Made by a program: the position numbers and the translations under genes | The notes under the pieces: generated by a model | Told to the model about the DNA's origin: nothing | The model's database searches: none | What the model saw: the letters and a program-made list of their open reading frames with translations, nothing else | NCBI RefSeq assembly: GCF_009389715.1 | Contig: NC_052399.1 | Coordinates: forward strand, 2,310,938 to 2,374,937 | Reading direction: 5' to 3' | DNA: 64,000 nt | Source: Phoenix dactylifera | Taxonomy: Eukaryota > Streptophyta > Magnoliopsida > Arecales > Arecaceae | Shown: in pieces, positions 10,447-22,701 of the stretch | Numbering within the stretch: the stretch's first letter is position 1 | How the letters are laid out: each line of letters opens with the position of its first letter

Positions 10447-13039
10447 CAGACATCCCTCCTGTCGGCCATTTGGAGCACGCCTGCATCCTCCGGCTTCCTA
10501 ATGGAACAACACCAGGATCGATGGGCCCTTCCTTGAGAATCCCAGCCTGCCGCCGAACCTCCCCCAGTTGCATCCAGCTCTTGCCATCAGGCTTCAGCTA
10601 GAGCCCTAGGAGATTTGACGGCAGCTGCAGGCTCGAACCCCCTACGGCTCCACCAATGGACCGCCCGAGCGGCGATGATAGAACGACTGGGATGAGGTGG
10701 GGAGATCATCGCCGCATCAACACTAGTTCACTTTGTGGAACATTTGAAGGGAGTGCTGACGGTGGGGGTCCCTCGACGCAGTCTCGCGAGACCCTTTCTT
10801 TCGATGCGAATGGAGGAAACATCCCCCCGGATCTATGAAGAAGTCCCGCGAGAGTTGACCGCCGAGCCTGGGGCCGTTGTACTCATGAACATTTAGGAGG
10901 CCAAGTTGCCCTCCATCGTCCAGAAGTCAGGAGCCCCGCCTTAAAGCATCACTCTCGACACAAAACTATTTAGGTATGGATGGTACGGGACAGACTTCGA
11001 ACATATCGAAGAAGATCGATCTTTGGTTGCAGCTATATGGAGTTTCAGTGGTGGTGGGGGATGAGGAGGAAGGAAAGGTAAAACGTTTTCAATGGCAAGG
11101 TATCGCGTGAAGCTGGCGCAGCAGTCCTCGAACTTCCAGCGGGACCATGTCGCGCTCTTGAAGAGGTCGCTTATACTGATGGGCTTCGCCATTCATGGAA
11201 GCAGGGCTTGGGTCCAGGAGAGAAAATTAAGCTCCTCGCGATCTTCTACCTACCGCTGCAAGGATGGAAGATTGAACGAGGCAAGGAGATGGAGAGGCAA
11301 GCGAGGAGTGGGCAATTGAGTACGAACAGCTCTTGTTCTTGGTATGGGCACAGGATTATTGGCCTTTTAAAGGTAATCTGTTGTTGTCGCCTTGCGAAAA
11401 GCACAGGCTTCGCATGTTCTCTTCACGAACGCAGATAGCGTGCGAGCTTTAAAAACCGTAACGTATGAGTTACAGCGGGTAGAAAAAAGGATTACCGATT
11501 TTATTTATAGACGACAAAATTGTATTGATTTCGGATGGAGTTGGGCAAGCGTTGGCGAGCTGCTGTTTGGAAGAGAGACTGCACCCATCCAATTCATCTC
11601 CTTCAGCTGTAACGGTCATAAACCTGGGGCGAGAGAAACGTGGTTTTAGGCATATCCAAAAATTGACCTTCCGTTTCCGCGGCGAATTGAAACAAAATCT
11701 GTTTATATATAGGCGGCTGTGTAGAAAGACAAAACCAGTTATGTGCAATCCTCATGGAATTTATGTACAATTAATCGTGTTAAAGCATAATCGTGGTATC
11801 ACGCAGGTTGTAATCAATAATCACAGTTCCTTTTTTTTTCTTGAAAAAAAGGTAGGAAGAAGTCTTAGCTCACTTTCTTCAATTTCTCAAAGGAGTTGCG
11901 GAGAAGAAATGAGATTATAGTTATATAATTATGTGTTTTCATCTTTAGTTGCAGATCATAAAATCTAAGATTAGATATGTCATAAAATATCTAGGAATGA
12001 AAACCCAATGCTAAACGAAAGAGAAGGAGGGATCGAGAGAAAACATATGATATGTTCTTTGTATTAAAAAAATATGTATTATTTTGTATTATTTTGAACT
12101 GTTAAATTTTTTTTGCCATTTGATGTAAAGGCTAGAAGTCTATAAATTTTATTTTTTTGTGTGTTTAAATAATTTAGAAATGGTAGATGATATCCAACCG
12201 GTCTTATCATTGATGCAGGACTCCCATCATTCAATTTAGATAAGACTAGATTTGATTAGAGATATATTCAAGTTTAGTCAAGTCCATTAGAGAAAGAGTT
12301 AGACTTAGCTACGCTCAAGTACGTGGATCTCTACTCAAATTTAGTCAGGTCTAATTTAGATGATAGGGATTCCATATTGATGATTCAAGTCATCAAATAT
12401 GATTTACTATGTCTAAATTGTTTGCAAATTAAAAATTATATGATTTAGAAATCTCTAGCTTCCACATCAAATAGTGAAAAAATTGAACAATTTAAATAAC
12501 ATTATATTGTATGCATTTGTTTTAATTATTTGATGCATAGAATAGAGTTTTTGAATTATATAATTTTTTGTGTGTGAGAACTTTAGAGATAGCGGATCAT
12601 ATCTAAGGGCTCGGATTATATATATATATATATATATATTGGTATACAGTAATGTAGGATCTTCAATGTTCAATATAGACTTTATCAGGATGTAGTTGTT
12701 ATTGATCCTATAAGTTTTCTTCATACCATTTTTCAAGGAAAACAAACAAAAAAAAAGAATTGTGATTATTGATTATTGCCATTTGAAATGACAAAGAACA
12801 ACTCTACGTCTCTTCTTTTTTTCCTTCTAATGATTTCGGCATCAGTTTGCCGGGCGCAGGCTACGTTATAAATAATAAAGCACACCAAAGGGGCAAGACA
12901 GTTTGAGTGTTCCTTTTGAGTGATTTCTCTCTCTCTCTCTCACACACACAAGAACACAGGCGTCCGCACTCAAAATCCCTACAGAAGTGTAGAAGGTCAT
13001 GAGGAATAACAATTTAAGACATATCCCATCAAAATGACC
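10447..13039. other. intergenic, GC-richer patch then AT-rich, no gene named
   Basis: 10.4-11.7 kb is less AT-rich than its surroundings and has several overlapping open frames of 60-130 codons on both strands. None matches a family I know and splice sites do not join them. A recurring TTTAGGTA(C/T)GGATGG motif occurs at about 10969. From 11.8 kb the DNA is AT-rich, with a short TA run near 12620-12640 and a (CT)n(CA)n tract at about 12926-12951. Confidence 0.35.
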
Positions 13040-13533
13040 CGCAAACAATCAGCTTTAGGCAGGATTGAGTTTGATATAAATAATTTTAGATTATAAATAG
13101 ATCATCAAGTCCCATTTATTTGACAGATCGGGTGCAAGTTAAATCATTAACTCGTTTAACCCATATTGATTTGTTTAACAATTGGATTGAGTTATGACCT
13201 GATTCATTAAACCCGCTTATGATCTATTTAATTCGTTTAAAGCTTGCTTAACCCATTTTTATTTTATTTAATCTAGCCTACTTAACTTGTTTAACATGTT
13301 TAAATCTATTTATCTCATTAAAAATCTATTTAACATGTTTATCTCATTTAACCGAACTCGACCTATTCAGTAAATGAGTTGTGCAAGTCAGGTCTGAGTT
13401 GATAAATTTTTAACTCTCAACTCAAAATCCCTCGATCTATTTAATAAATATGTTGTATTTATATCTGAATTTTTGACCTATTTAATGAATCGGGTTAATA
13501 AATTTTTAACCCGACCTAATTGCAGCCCTAGTT
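13040..13533. repeat. degenerate hAT-like non-autonomous element remnant
   Basis: Dense near-repeats of TTTAACCCATTTAA and CTCGTTTAAC type words, ending at about 13533 with ACCCGACCTAATTGCAGCCC then TAG. The reverse complement of that end, CTAGGGCTGCAATTAGGTC, resembles plant hAT-type MITE termini. No matching left end or 8-bp target duplication is visible, so this is a remnant call. Confidence 0.35.
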
Positions 13534-16270
13534 TTCATGTAGTTGGCAATCAAGAGAATCACACAATGGATCTTCTACTAAAGAAAGGATGGCCTATCTT
13601 TTTTATTCTCTTTTCAGGGTGCTACACTGAAATCTAGTACTCACTCTTTTAGCTAGAATATTCTATTTGTTGTTAAAGCTAATGTAACTACCAAGACCTC
13701 ACCCAAAAAGGTTCGATTTGTATCTTTTGTATAAAAGAATGATTGATCTTCTTTCGCAATGTCAACCATAAGATTGCGCAACACACACATGTAAAAGCAC
13801 TCCAAACTCTTCTTCCATATTTTTGCACAGATCTTAAAGTGGCTCTAACACGATCCAACAACCGACGTCGCTAAAGAAGGTGAATCATCCTTTCGTGCAA
13901 AAGAAACAACTTGAACTCCACCAAAAAAGACGAGCTGGAGGTATTATTTGAATTTCTTAATCTTGCAGAAATACCCAAAATCTATCCAATATATAGCCGA
14001 TGTGTATCTAAATATATATCAACAAAGCTCCTGCCAGGATGAAAATAGAAGTGTGGAGCCATCACCTTCCTAGTCCTCCAGGAAGAGATAGGAAATCACC
14101 AGGAATAGGGAAGATGGCCAATGGATATTAATTGGACTTCATGGCATGAGGGCGGTGAAGGTTATATTTTACATTGCACCAAAAAAAGGTTGTATTTTAC
14201 ATAAAGATGGACGAAAATGGTGCAGGCATGAAAATCAAATCAGCAATGAGGAAGGGGAAGGAAAGCAAATTGGGCTAGTTGATTCAAATATTAAGTTATT
14301 AACCCTATATCTCTTTGGCTTTTAAAGACAGTCCAATGTTGCAGCGCCTATGCAGCATATGCCGGAACAATCTTTTAATATATACAGTAACGCAAGTCAG
14401 ACTAATCTTTGATCTTTTGATAACACATGCAGACTAATATTTAATATACAAAACGTATGTCAGAACTAGTTCTTCTCATGTATGTAACTCATATTTGGAC
14501 GAGCGCCCCTCCACCTGGTTATGTGGTGAGGAAAATATATGTGATTCCGGCCTCCGAGACCCCAGGCTTCCGTTTCTTGTGTAGAGGAAAACAAATCAGT
14601 CAGAAAAATAATCTTATATCTATCCTCGAAACAAGGTAAAAAAAAATATATTTCTGTATCTAAAACTTCTTTTGCCTAATTTCTAATCTTGTAATGTATT
14701 TTAGATGAGACGAAATTACTTCTGCAGCCAAAACTTCATGATTTCAGTTACTCATGAGGACAGAATCCGGAACCATTGACTAATAATTAACGGGCATTGG
14801 CTATTACCCGCATCCTCTTCGCCTTGTTAATTACGTCCATTTAGTGGCAGTGAAGCTGATTTGATGAAAGTTGAAGAAAAACCAAGTGATGGAAGTCAAT
14901 GTACACAAAATGGGGGCACCTAGCAGTGCACGATACATCTGACTCGAACTATTTGGCAATTGGATGCCACTTCTTCTTCAAGTTAAAACCAATGACACAC
15001 GAATAGCCGTTTGTTAACGCTTGGCATCACTTTTTTTTTTTTATTGAATGAGGGTTGTGCCACCCTTTATTCCGCTGCAGCCACCTTTTATTTTATTGGG
15101 TTGCTTTGTTGGTGAACCCATATATATAGTTATTGAGAGATGATGTGGTGGTCTAGGTGAGGATTAGAAAGGTGGTATGCCTAATTCCCAACCTTTATAA
15201 AAAAACAACCAAAGGCACGAGTCTGTCTCGTTCTTCCCTCTGCTACTCCTGTAACAGTATTGCAAATTTTCATGATCGTTTCTTTTGCTGCACCATTGTA
15301 AAAGGACGTCCAATCTTGGAGAAGAGATAATTGTAAAAGGACGTCCAATTTTAGAGAAGAGATATTGCCTTTCGAGTCACAAGTCGTGGAGACGTAGCTC
15401 GAAATTTAAAAACCCTTTTGTTTCTCTCTTTCCATAAGCACCAACACACTGTGGAGAATATGGAGTTCCATTTTATTTTCTTCTCCTCACCTTTTATTCT
15501 TGTTCTCCACATATTTCATCATTCTTCCATTGTTCGAGGGAGTGGGGGCAACGGAATTTTTGTCTGGCATCACCTCTTCAAGTATCCAACTAGTTGTTAT
15601 GGTGAACTATCTGGCTGGGAAAAAAAATGGAGGTGAGGTGAACTATGATATTAATTCCTTACATTATCACTCATCCTCAACCATACAATTTGCATTTTTA
15701 TTGGGATTTCTGTCTATACATCAAACTATAATAGACTATCTTAGAGATAGAGACATGCTTACTCAAATTAGATGCATTGTTGCTTAATGAATATATAGTT
15801 AAGGTCATCCACGTTAGGCACTTTGACTTTGGAACCACTTCATCCAAGGAAGGGCTGCATATGGTCACAATGGAGAAGAAGCTGTAGATCAGTGTAGTAC
15901 GGACTACATGGGTGCTTGAACGCCAACTCTTCACAATGGCATCAGAGATCTCCTCCACCAAAGATGAAGGATCTGGCATCCATGCATGGTGGAGCCAGAG
16001 AGATGCAGCAAGGCGCACCATGGACCTCCGAGTTGGCCACCCTTCAACTCACATCCAACATGGAGCCACAGGAGTGGCAAGGTTCCATCTCTGCCTCATG
16101 AGTTGATTCTGAGGGAGGTCCAGAGCTGATGCTGAAGCAAAAAAGAGGCACCTAAGGGTTCTTCGCATCCCATAGCCACCGCTTCCACATAAGCCATTTA
16201 GGTACGGATGGTATTGGACAAACGGGAAAAAATGGAGGACATCATATGCAATGCATGGCTTTGGTTTGCT
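13534..16270. other. intergenic, no gene named
   Basis: Contains a 35-bp perfect-looking tandem duplication (15295-15329 and 15330-15364, two mismatches) and several unrecognised open frames of 60-107 codons. A weak primer-binding-like TGGCATCAGAGA occurs at 15937 directly after TTCACA, which could be a decayed LTR/PBS junction, but no LTR pair supports it. Confidence 0.35.
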
Positions 16271-16385
16271 CATCTCTCTCTCTCTCTCTCTCTCTCGAGG
16301 GTGACTCAAACTTCAAGATACCTTACTAACCCCCCTATATAAAGAGGCAAAGACGGAGGGAAGGAAATCAAGAAGTAATGGCTCG
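16271..16385 (+). promoter_or_regulatory. promoter-like CT tract plus TATA box
   Basis: A 27-base pure CT tract at 16271-16297 is followed by CTATATAAAG at about 16335-16344, an A/G-rich leader, and an ATG at 16378 in a fair context (AGTAATGGC). Pyrimidine tract, TATA and leader in this order are typical of plant core promoters. The downstream frame is only MARPAMKSR then stop (or a donor-like CAG/GTAGAA), and the satellite array starts within 250 bp. No gene body can be attached; it may be an orphaned promoter. Confidence 0.25.
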
Positions 16386-16579
16386 CCCGGCAATGAAATC
16401 CAGGTAGAAGCTGCTGCACGGGTATTGGGCTTGCACGGTAGGAGGAGAGTTTAACGAGGCATGATGGATGAAACGGAATATGGGGAGATGATGGTTGTGT
16501 TTCGTATGGAGTGGGGCTCCTTGAAAATAAGAAAGATGTAAGCGTCCGCCTTTATAGGCCGTGAAGCATTTACAACGAG

Positions 16580-19500
16580 TTTTTCAAGTAGCCTCCAATT
16601 TAATTTTGTTTTTGTTGCTTATCTTTCTTGATTGTTCTATTCGTGGTCATTCAACTTCATACCATCTATCTCTCATTATTCGACTCCTAGATCATTCAAT
16701 CTCAATCGCTTGTATTTCTCGGAAATTCTATTATGATTCTTTAACATATTGGAACCGAACTATAATAATGAATACTAAAACTTATATTCCATTTTAATTC
16801 TTATATTTCTCAGTTATTCTGTTAAAGAGTTAATCAATTTTTAACGTATATTTCTCAAGTGTGCTCCTAACCCTATAACGTATTGTAAATAGAGTGAAAT
16901 TACATCAATTTGATTCATCTATCTCTCAATTGTTCAACTCCTAAGTCATTCAATTTTTTAACTTAATCTCGAGTATTCTATTCTGATCCTTTAACATATT
17001 ATAACCAAACTATGGTAATGAGTATTATGACTGAACATATATTCTATTCTGATTCTTACATTTTGCACTTGTTCTATTAAAGACTCAATCAATTTTATAA
17101 CGTATATTTCTTAAGTTTATAACGTATATTTCTTAAATGTGCTTCTAACTTTGTAACGTATTGTAAATACAGTGAAATTATATTATTTTAATCCATCTAT
17201 ATATCTCTCAATTGTTCAACTCCTGAATCATTCAATTTTATAACTTATATTTCTCGAATATTCTATTTTGATTCTTTAACATATTATAACTGAACTATAA
17301 TAATGAGTATTATGATTGAACTTATTTTCTCATTTCAATTCTGATTCTTATATTTCTTAGTTGGCCGATCAATTCTATAACGTATACTCCTTAAGTTGTG
17401 CTTCTAACCTTGTAATAGATTGTAAATAAAGTAAAATTATATCATTTTAATCCATCTATCTCTCAATTGTTCAACCCCTGAGTCATTCAATTTTATAACT
17501 TATATTTCTTGAATATTCTATTCTGATTTTTTAACCTATTATACCGAACTATAATAATGAGTATTATGACTGAACTTATGTTCTATTCTGATTCTTACAT
17601 TTCTCAATTGCTCTATTAAAGAGTCAATCAAATTTTTATAACGTCTATTTCTCAAGTGTGCTTCTAACCCTGTAATATATTGTAAATAAAGTAAAATTAC
17701 GTAAATTTAATTCATCAATCTCTCGATTGTTCAGCTCCTAAGTCTTTCAATTTTATAACTTAAAATTCTCGAGTATTCTACTCTGATTGTTTAGCTATTA
17801 TACTAAACTATAATAATAAGTATTATGACTTAAATTACTTCAATTTAATTGTACAAAATATGTTTCTATTAAAGAGTCAATCAATTTTATAACGTATATA
17901 TATTTCTTAAGTGTGCATCTAACCTTGTAACGTAGTGTAAATAAAGTAAAATTATATCATTTTAATCCATCTATATCTTCAACTCCTAAGTAATTCAATT
18001 TTACAACTTATATTTCTCGAGTATTCTACTTTAATTATTTAACATATTATATCCAAAACTATAATAACGAGTATTATAACCGCACTTATATTCAATTCTA
18101 ATTCTTACATTTCTCAATTGTTCTATTCAAGAGTCAATCAATTTTACAACATGTATTTCTCATGGGTGCTTCTAACCCTGCAACTTATCGTAAATAAAGT
18201 GAAATTACGTCAATTTAATTCATGCATCTCTCGATTGTTCAACTTGTAAGTCATTCAATTTTATAAATTATATTTCTTGAGTATTCTATTCTAATTGTCT
18301 AACATATTATAACTAAACTATAGTAATGAGTATTATGACTAAACTCATTATGTTCTATTCTGATTCTTACATTTCTCAGTTGCTCCATTAAAGATTCAAT
18401 CAATTTTATAATGTCTATTTCTCAAGTGTGCTTCTAACCGGGTAATATATTGTAAATAAAATAAAATTACGTAAATTTAATTCATCTATCTCTTGGTTGT
18501 TCAGCTCCTAAGTCATTCAATTTTATAACTTAAAATTCTTGAGTTTAACTCTTGTAACTGAACTATAATAATGAGTATTATGACTAAACTTATATTCTAT
18601 TCTGATTCTTTACATTTCTTAGTTCATCAATCAATTTTATAACGTATATTCCTTAAGTGTTCTTCTAACCTTGTAATAGATTGTAAATAAAATGAAATTA
18701 ACTTCAATTTAATTGCACAAAATCTGTTTCTATTAAAGAGTCAATCAATTTTATAACGTATATTTCTTAAGTGTGCTTCTAACCTTGTAACGTATTGTAA
18801 ATAAAGTAAAAATATATCATTTTAATCCATCTCTCTCAATTGTTCAACTCCTGAGTCATTCAATTTTATAACTTATGTTTCTTGAATATTCTATTCTGAT
18901 TCTTTAACATATTATAACTGAACTACAATAATGAGCATTATGACTAAACTTATATTCTCATTCTGATTCTTACATTTCTTAGTTAGTCGATCAATTTATA
19001 ACGTATACTTCTTAAGTTGTGCTTCTAATCTTGTATAGATTGTAAATAAAGTGAAATTATATCATTTTAATCCATCTATCTCTCAATTGTTCAAGTCTTG
19101 AGTCATTCAATTTTATAACTTATATTTCTCGAATATTCTATTCTGATTTTTTAACATATTATAACTGAACTATAATAAGTATTATGACTGAACTTATATT
19201 TTATTCTGATTCTTACATTTCTCAATTGCTCTATTAAAGAGTCAATCAATTTTATAACGTATATTTCTCAGGTGTGCTTCTAACCCTGTAATATATTGTA
19301 AATAAAGTAAAATTACGTAAATTTAATTCATCTATCTCTCGATTGTTCAGCTCCTAAGTCATTCAATTTTATAACTTAAAATTCTTGAGTATTCCACTCT
19401 GATTGTTTAGCTATTATACTGAACTATAATAATGAGTATTATGACTGAAATTACTTCAATTTAATTGTACAAAATATGTTTCTATTAAAGAGTCAATCAA

Positions 19501-19590
19501 TTTTATAACGTATATTTCTGAAGTGTGCTTCTAACCTTGTAATAGATTGTAAATAAAACGAAATTACTTCAATTTAATTGTACAGAATAT
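16580..19590. repeat. AT-rich satellite array, ~255-bp monomers
   Basis: The marker GTAAATA(A/C/G)A(G/A)(T/C)(G/A)AA recurs twelve times, near 16887, 17163, 17423, 17683, 17937, 18190, 18453, 18685, 18797, 19043, 19300 and 19550. Most spacings are 246-276 bp, one is 232 and one 112. Each monomer holds the same ordered blocks: ATCTCTCAATTGTTCAACTC, TCATTCAATTTTATAACTTA, GAGTATTATGACTGAACTTA, and TCAATCAATTTTATAACGTA. Monomers fall into subtypes, and the order of subtypes repeats with a ~1.62-kb period. No coding potential. Confidence 0.92.
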
Positions 19591-20062
19591 GTTTCTAGAG
19601 AGCTTTAACTCCTGTTCCAATTCAAAAACTTCTTATTGGACAATAGTTGAGAGAGTCCATGCGTTCAACTATGCCTCTTAATTAGGGAACTTGTTATTAT
19701 CCAGAAAAAAGGGCTATTGTGACTTGCGATAGAAATAAAGATGAGCAAATGCTAAACTTAATGATGTGTGCTTTGATTAAAGTGGCTCAACTGGTCTAGG
19801 AGCTATGTCTAGAAGGCTTTGTGGGCTGGCATTGCACTGCTTGTCGTCTTCCCTGTTTTAGATTTTTTTCTGTTGCCCTCCATTTTTCTCCTTTTTTTTC
19901 TCTCTCTCCGTAGGCATGGGTAACACCACAATTTACTAATCATTTGGTAAGTACAAACATCTTGACAGAAACCTAATAGCAATAGCCTAATAATAAGGCA
20001 CTTGCTTAATCGGCCTTTAAGGATGGAGAGCTGATCTCAATCCAAATTTCTTCTTGTGTTCA
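19591..20062. other. intergenic, left flank of the LTR element
   Basis: No gene seen. The last five bases, 20058-20062, are GTTCA, the left target-site duplication of the LTR retrotransposon. Confidence 0.6.
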
Positions 20063-22686
20063 TGTAATACCCCAGAAAAGCAACAAAAAAAAAAAAAAAA
20101 AAAAAAACGAGGGCGGATGGGCTGGCCCGAAAAGACCGGGCCCATCCCCCTTAAAACGATCGTGCCTAGGGCACGATCGTGGAAGAGAGGGGGAAGACGG
20201 GAGGGAGACGGCGGCGGCGTTAGAGGGGATCGCCGGAGGGAGCCGAGTCGCCGGGGGGAGTTTGAGCACCGGGAAGGCAGCGGATCTCGTGAGCCGGCCG
20301 GTCAAGGAGGAGGATCCCCACCAAACGCACGAAGAGGCCTCGGATCCGTGGGTTTACTCATGGATTTCTCCACCGAATCCTCGCCGGAAGGGCCGTCGGA
20401 GCATCCCGCCGGACCGAGGTAAGCCCTTGTGCTTCATTGCTTGATTTTTGGGTCGTGTGAGTGGGATTTTGGCCGACGGATCGTCGGGAAAGAGTCCGAA
20501 ACAGGGTACCCCTGTTTCGGCCTCCCTCTTCTGAATGTTGGCCGCCGCCGGTCGCCGGTTGGCCGGGATCCATGGCATTGGGGGTTGATCGAGTTGTGTA
20601 AGGGTGGAGATGAGTTCCTAGGGCCTTGTTGGGGATCGGGATGGGTGGACCGAGGGCTTCCCGCATGGTTCCATCCCATCTCCTTTCTCCCTTCCGCGTT
20701 GGTTGGCCACCGGCGGTGACGATGGCGGCTGGCCACAGGCGGCGGCGGCGGTGGTCGTGGACCCTTGTGGCTGCCGTCGGGTGGGGGGAGCCGAACCACC
20801 ATTTCGGTGGTCTTCGGTTGATGATGGAAGAAAAAGGGGTAGGGGACAGTGTCGGTTTTTGGGGGAAGAAGAAGAAGGAGAAGAAACTTCTTCTTCTCTC
20901 CCTCTCTTGGTCGGCCACCATCGCCGGCGACTGCAACAGTGGCGGCCGGCGATGGTTCGGCCAGTGGTGGTGGAGTTGTCGGTTTAGGGAAGGAAAAAGG
21001 CACAGCCACCATGGCTATTACCTTTGGACCAAAAAGATTTGAGGTTGGGAGATGTATTCCCAACCATGAAGAGAGAGGAATCATCCATTCTTTTGGTCTC
21101 TTCAACGGGACCGATCATCGTCGCGGCGTGGCAGCGGCCACGGCTGGCGACGACGTAGGCCGGTGGTACAAGATGGGAGTCGGACTATCCCGACTGCCCT
21201 AGATCTGGGAGGATTGAGATGTTTGGGGACCTGATGATGGACCCCATAACAGATGAGAATTATGGTTTAGAATATTTAAATATTGAATAATTTAGTTTGT
21301 GAAATATAATTGATGTTGTAGAGGAAGAGTCGGCGGAGCCAGGAGGTTTTGATCAGGGGACTCAGCACCCCAGCGCGTAGGTTGCGATTCGGACTGTGTT
21401 TGAGTCAGTCTACAATTTCTGTAAGAATCCCTACATCTGAGCACTTCTATGCATATATTGATTTATCGTTGGATTTATTTTACGGTTGTGTTGTTATTGC
21501 TTGTGAGCTGATATGACACATATGAGATGAATGTTTATCAACATATTTTCATTATTATGTTGTTATTGTTTATGTGTTGATGCGGCACCTATGAGGCGTG
21601 CATGTTGTTTTAATGAATATATTGAGATAAATTCATTTGGGAAGAAATAACATATTTTTGAAAATTTATGAAAATATGTGATGTGATGGGAATGTGATTG
21701 AACATGTAAAACTAGACATGTAATATGGGTTGGACTAACCTTGTCATGAGATAGCGGCCACGAGCTGATGCGTGGGATAGCCTCCACGGGCTTACGGATA
21801 GCGGCCACGAGCTGATGCGTGGGATAGCCTCCACGGGCTTACGCGTGGGATAGCCTCCACGGGCTTACGCGTGGGATAGCCTCCACCGGCTTACGGATAG
21901 CGGCCACGAGCTGATGCGTGGGATAGCCTCCACGGGCTTACGGATAGCGGCCACGAGCTGATGCGTGGGATAGCCTCCACGGGCTTACGCGTGGGATAGC
22001 CTCTACGAGCTTATGCGTAGGATAGCGGCCACGAGCTGATGCGTGGGATAGCCTCCACGGGCTTACGCGTGGGATAGCTACCACGAGCTTATGCGTGGGA
22101 TTTGTGCAGTCTTGGACTGGGACATGATCTTGGTTAGTCCAACGCCAGAAATGAAAAGTTTGAAAACTTGGAATCTGAGTAATACGGGAATGAATCACAT
22201 AATGTGAAAAAGGATTGGTGTATATGTACTGATTACATATATTTGTTATTTGTTGAGCTTTTGAAATGATGAAATGATATGTATATTTTGATACTTGATT
22301 ATTTTATGATTTTATTGTGTGTGGCTGTTGGGATTCTTACTGGGCTGGAAAAGCTCATACTACACTTTCATTTTTTTTCAGAGGCACTGGATTCGTAGAA
22401 TCTGTCGGATGGGACAAGAAGTGAGCTCGATCTGGAGTCAGACTGCTAGATAGTTAGAAGTCAATTTATCTTTTATTTATGGACATTTGAAATTATATAA
22501 TAAATCAGTACATTGTAGCTGGATTAGATTGAATTACATCAATCTTTGATTTTGGCATTTATGGAATTATTGGAATTATTGGAATTGTTGTTTATCTTAG
22601 GCCTTGCATGATCTTTAGGGCATTGCTCTAAGGCTCATGCGGCCGGTCGCGTGCCGGACCCGGGTGACGGGTTCGGGGGCGTGACA
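20063..22686 (+). repeat. 5' LTR (2624 bp)
   Basis: TG...CA bounded. The first ~1.1 kb is GC-rich and gives long spurious open frames on both strands; the remainder is AT-rich. A 23-base A run lies at 20085-20107. A perfect 11-bp inverted repeat, ACGATCGTGCC with its complement around a TAG spacer, lies at 20156-20180. The 14-unit array at 21751-22099 is present in full only in this LTR. Confidence 0.95.
21751..22099 (+). repeat. 14-unit minisatellite inside the 5' LTR
   Basis: Fourteen direct units: eleven of 26 bp and three of 21 bp (units 2, 6 and 8, which lack the CGTGG end). Each starts ATAGC and contains CCACG(A/G)GCTTA(C/T)G or CCACGAGCTGATG. Two main types alternate, ATAGCGGCCACGAGCTGATG and ATAGCCTCCACGGGCTTACG. 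The 3' LTR keeps only the end of unit 13 plus unit 14 (26291-26326). Confidence 0.97.
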
Positions 22687-22689
22687 GAG

Positions 22690-22701
22690 TGGTATCAGAG
22701 C
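22690..22701 (+). other. primer-binding site (initiator tRNA-Met)
   Basis: TGGTATCAGAGC, complementary to the 3' end of plant initiator tRNA-Met, three bases after the 5' LTR end. This is where minus-strand cDNA synthesis would start. Confidence 0.93.

Noticed and set aside
10628..10645. B-box-like GGTTCGAGCC on the minus strand
   Set aside because: The flanking bases cannot form a T-stem and no A-box or acceptor stem is present.
15937..15948. Primer-binding site of another LTR element
   Set aside because: TGGCATCAGAGA is only a partial match and no LTR, PPT or TSD can be paired with it.
20060..21202. Many open frames of 60-223 codons on both strands, repeated at 24.58-25.75 kb
   Set aside because: They lie in the GC-rich part of the two LTRs, overlap in nearly every frame, and have Pro/Arg/Gly-rich composition without domains; high GC alone keeps frames open.
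21751..22099. CRISPR-like array of short direct repeats
   Set aside because: Units are contiguous with no unique spacers, and lie inside a plant LTR; it is a minisatellite.
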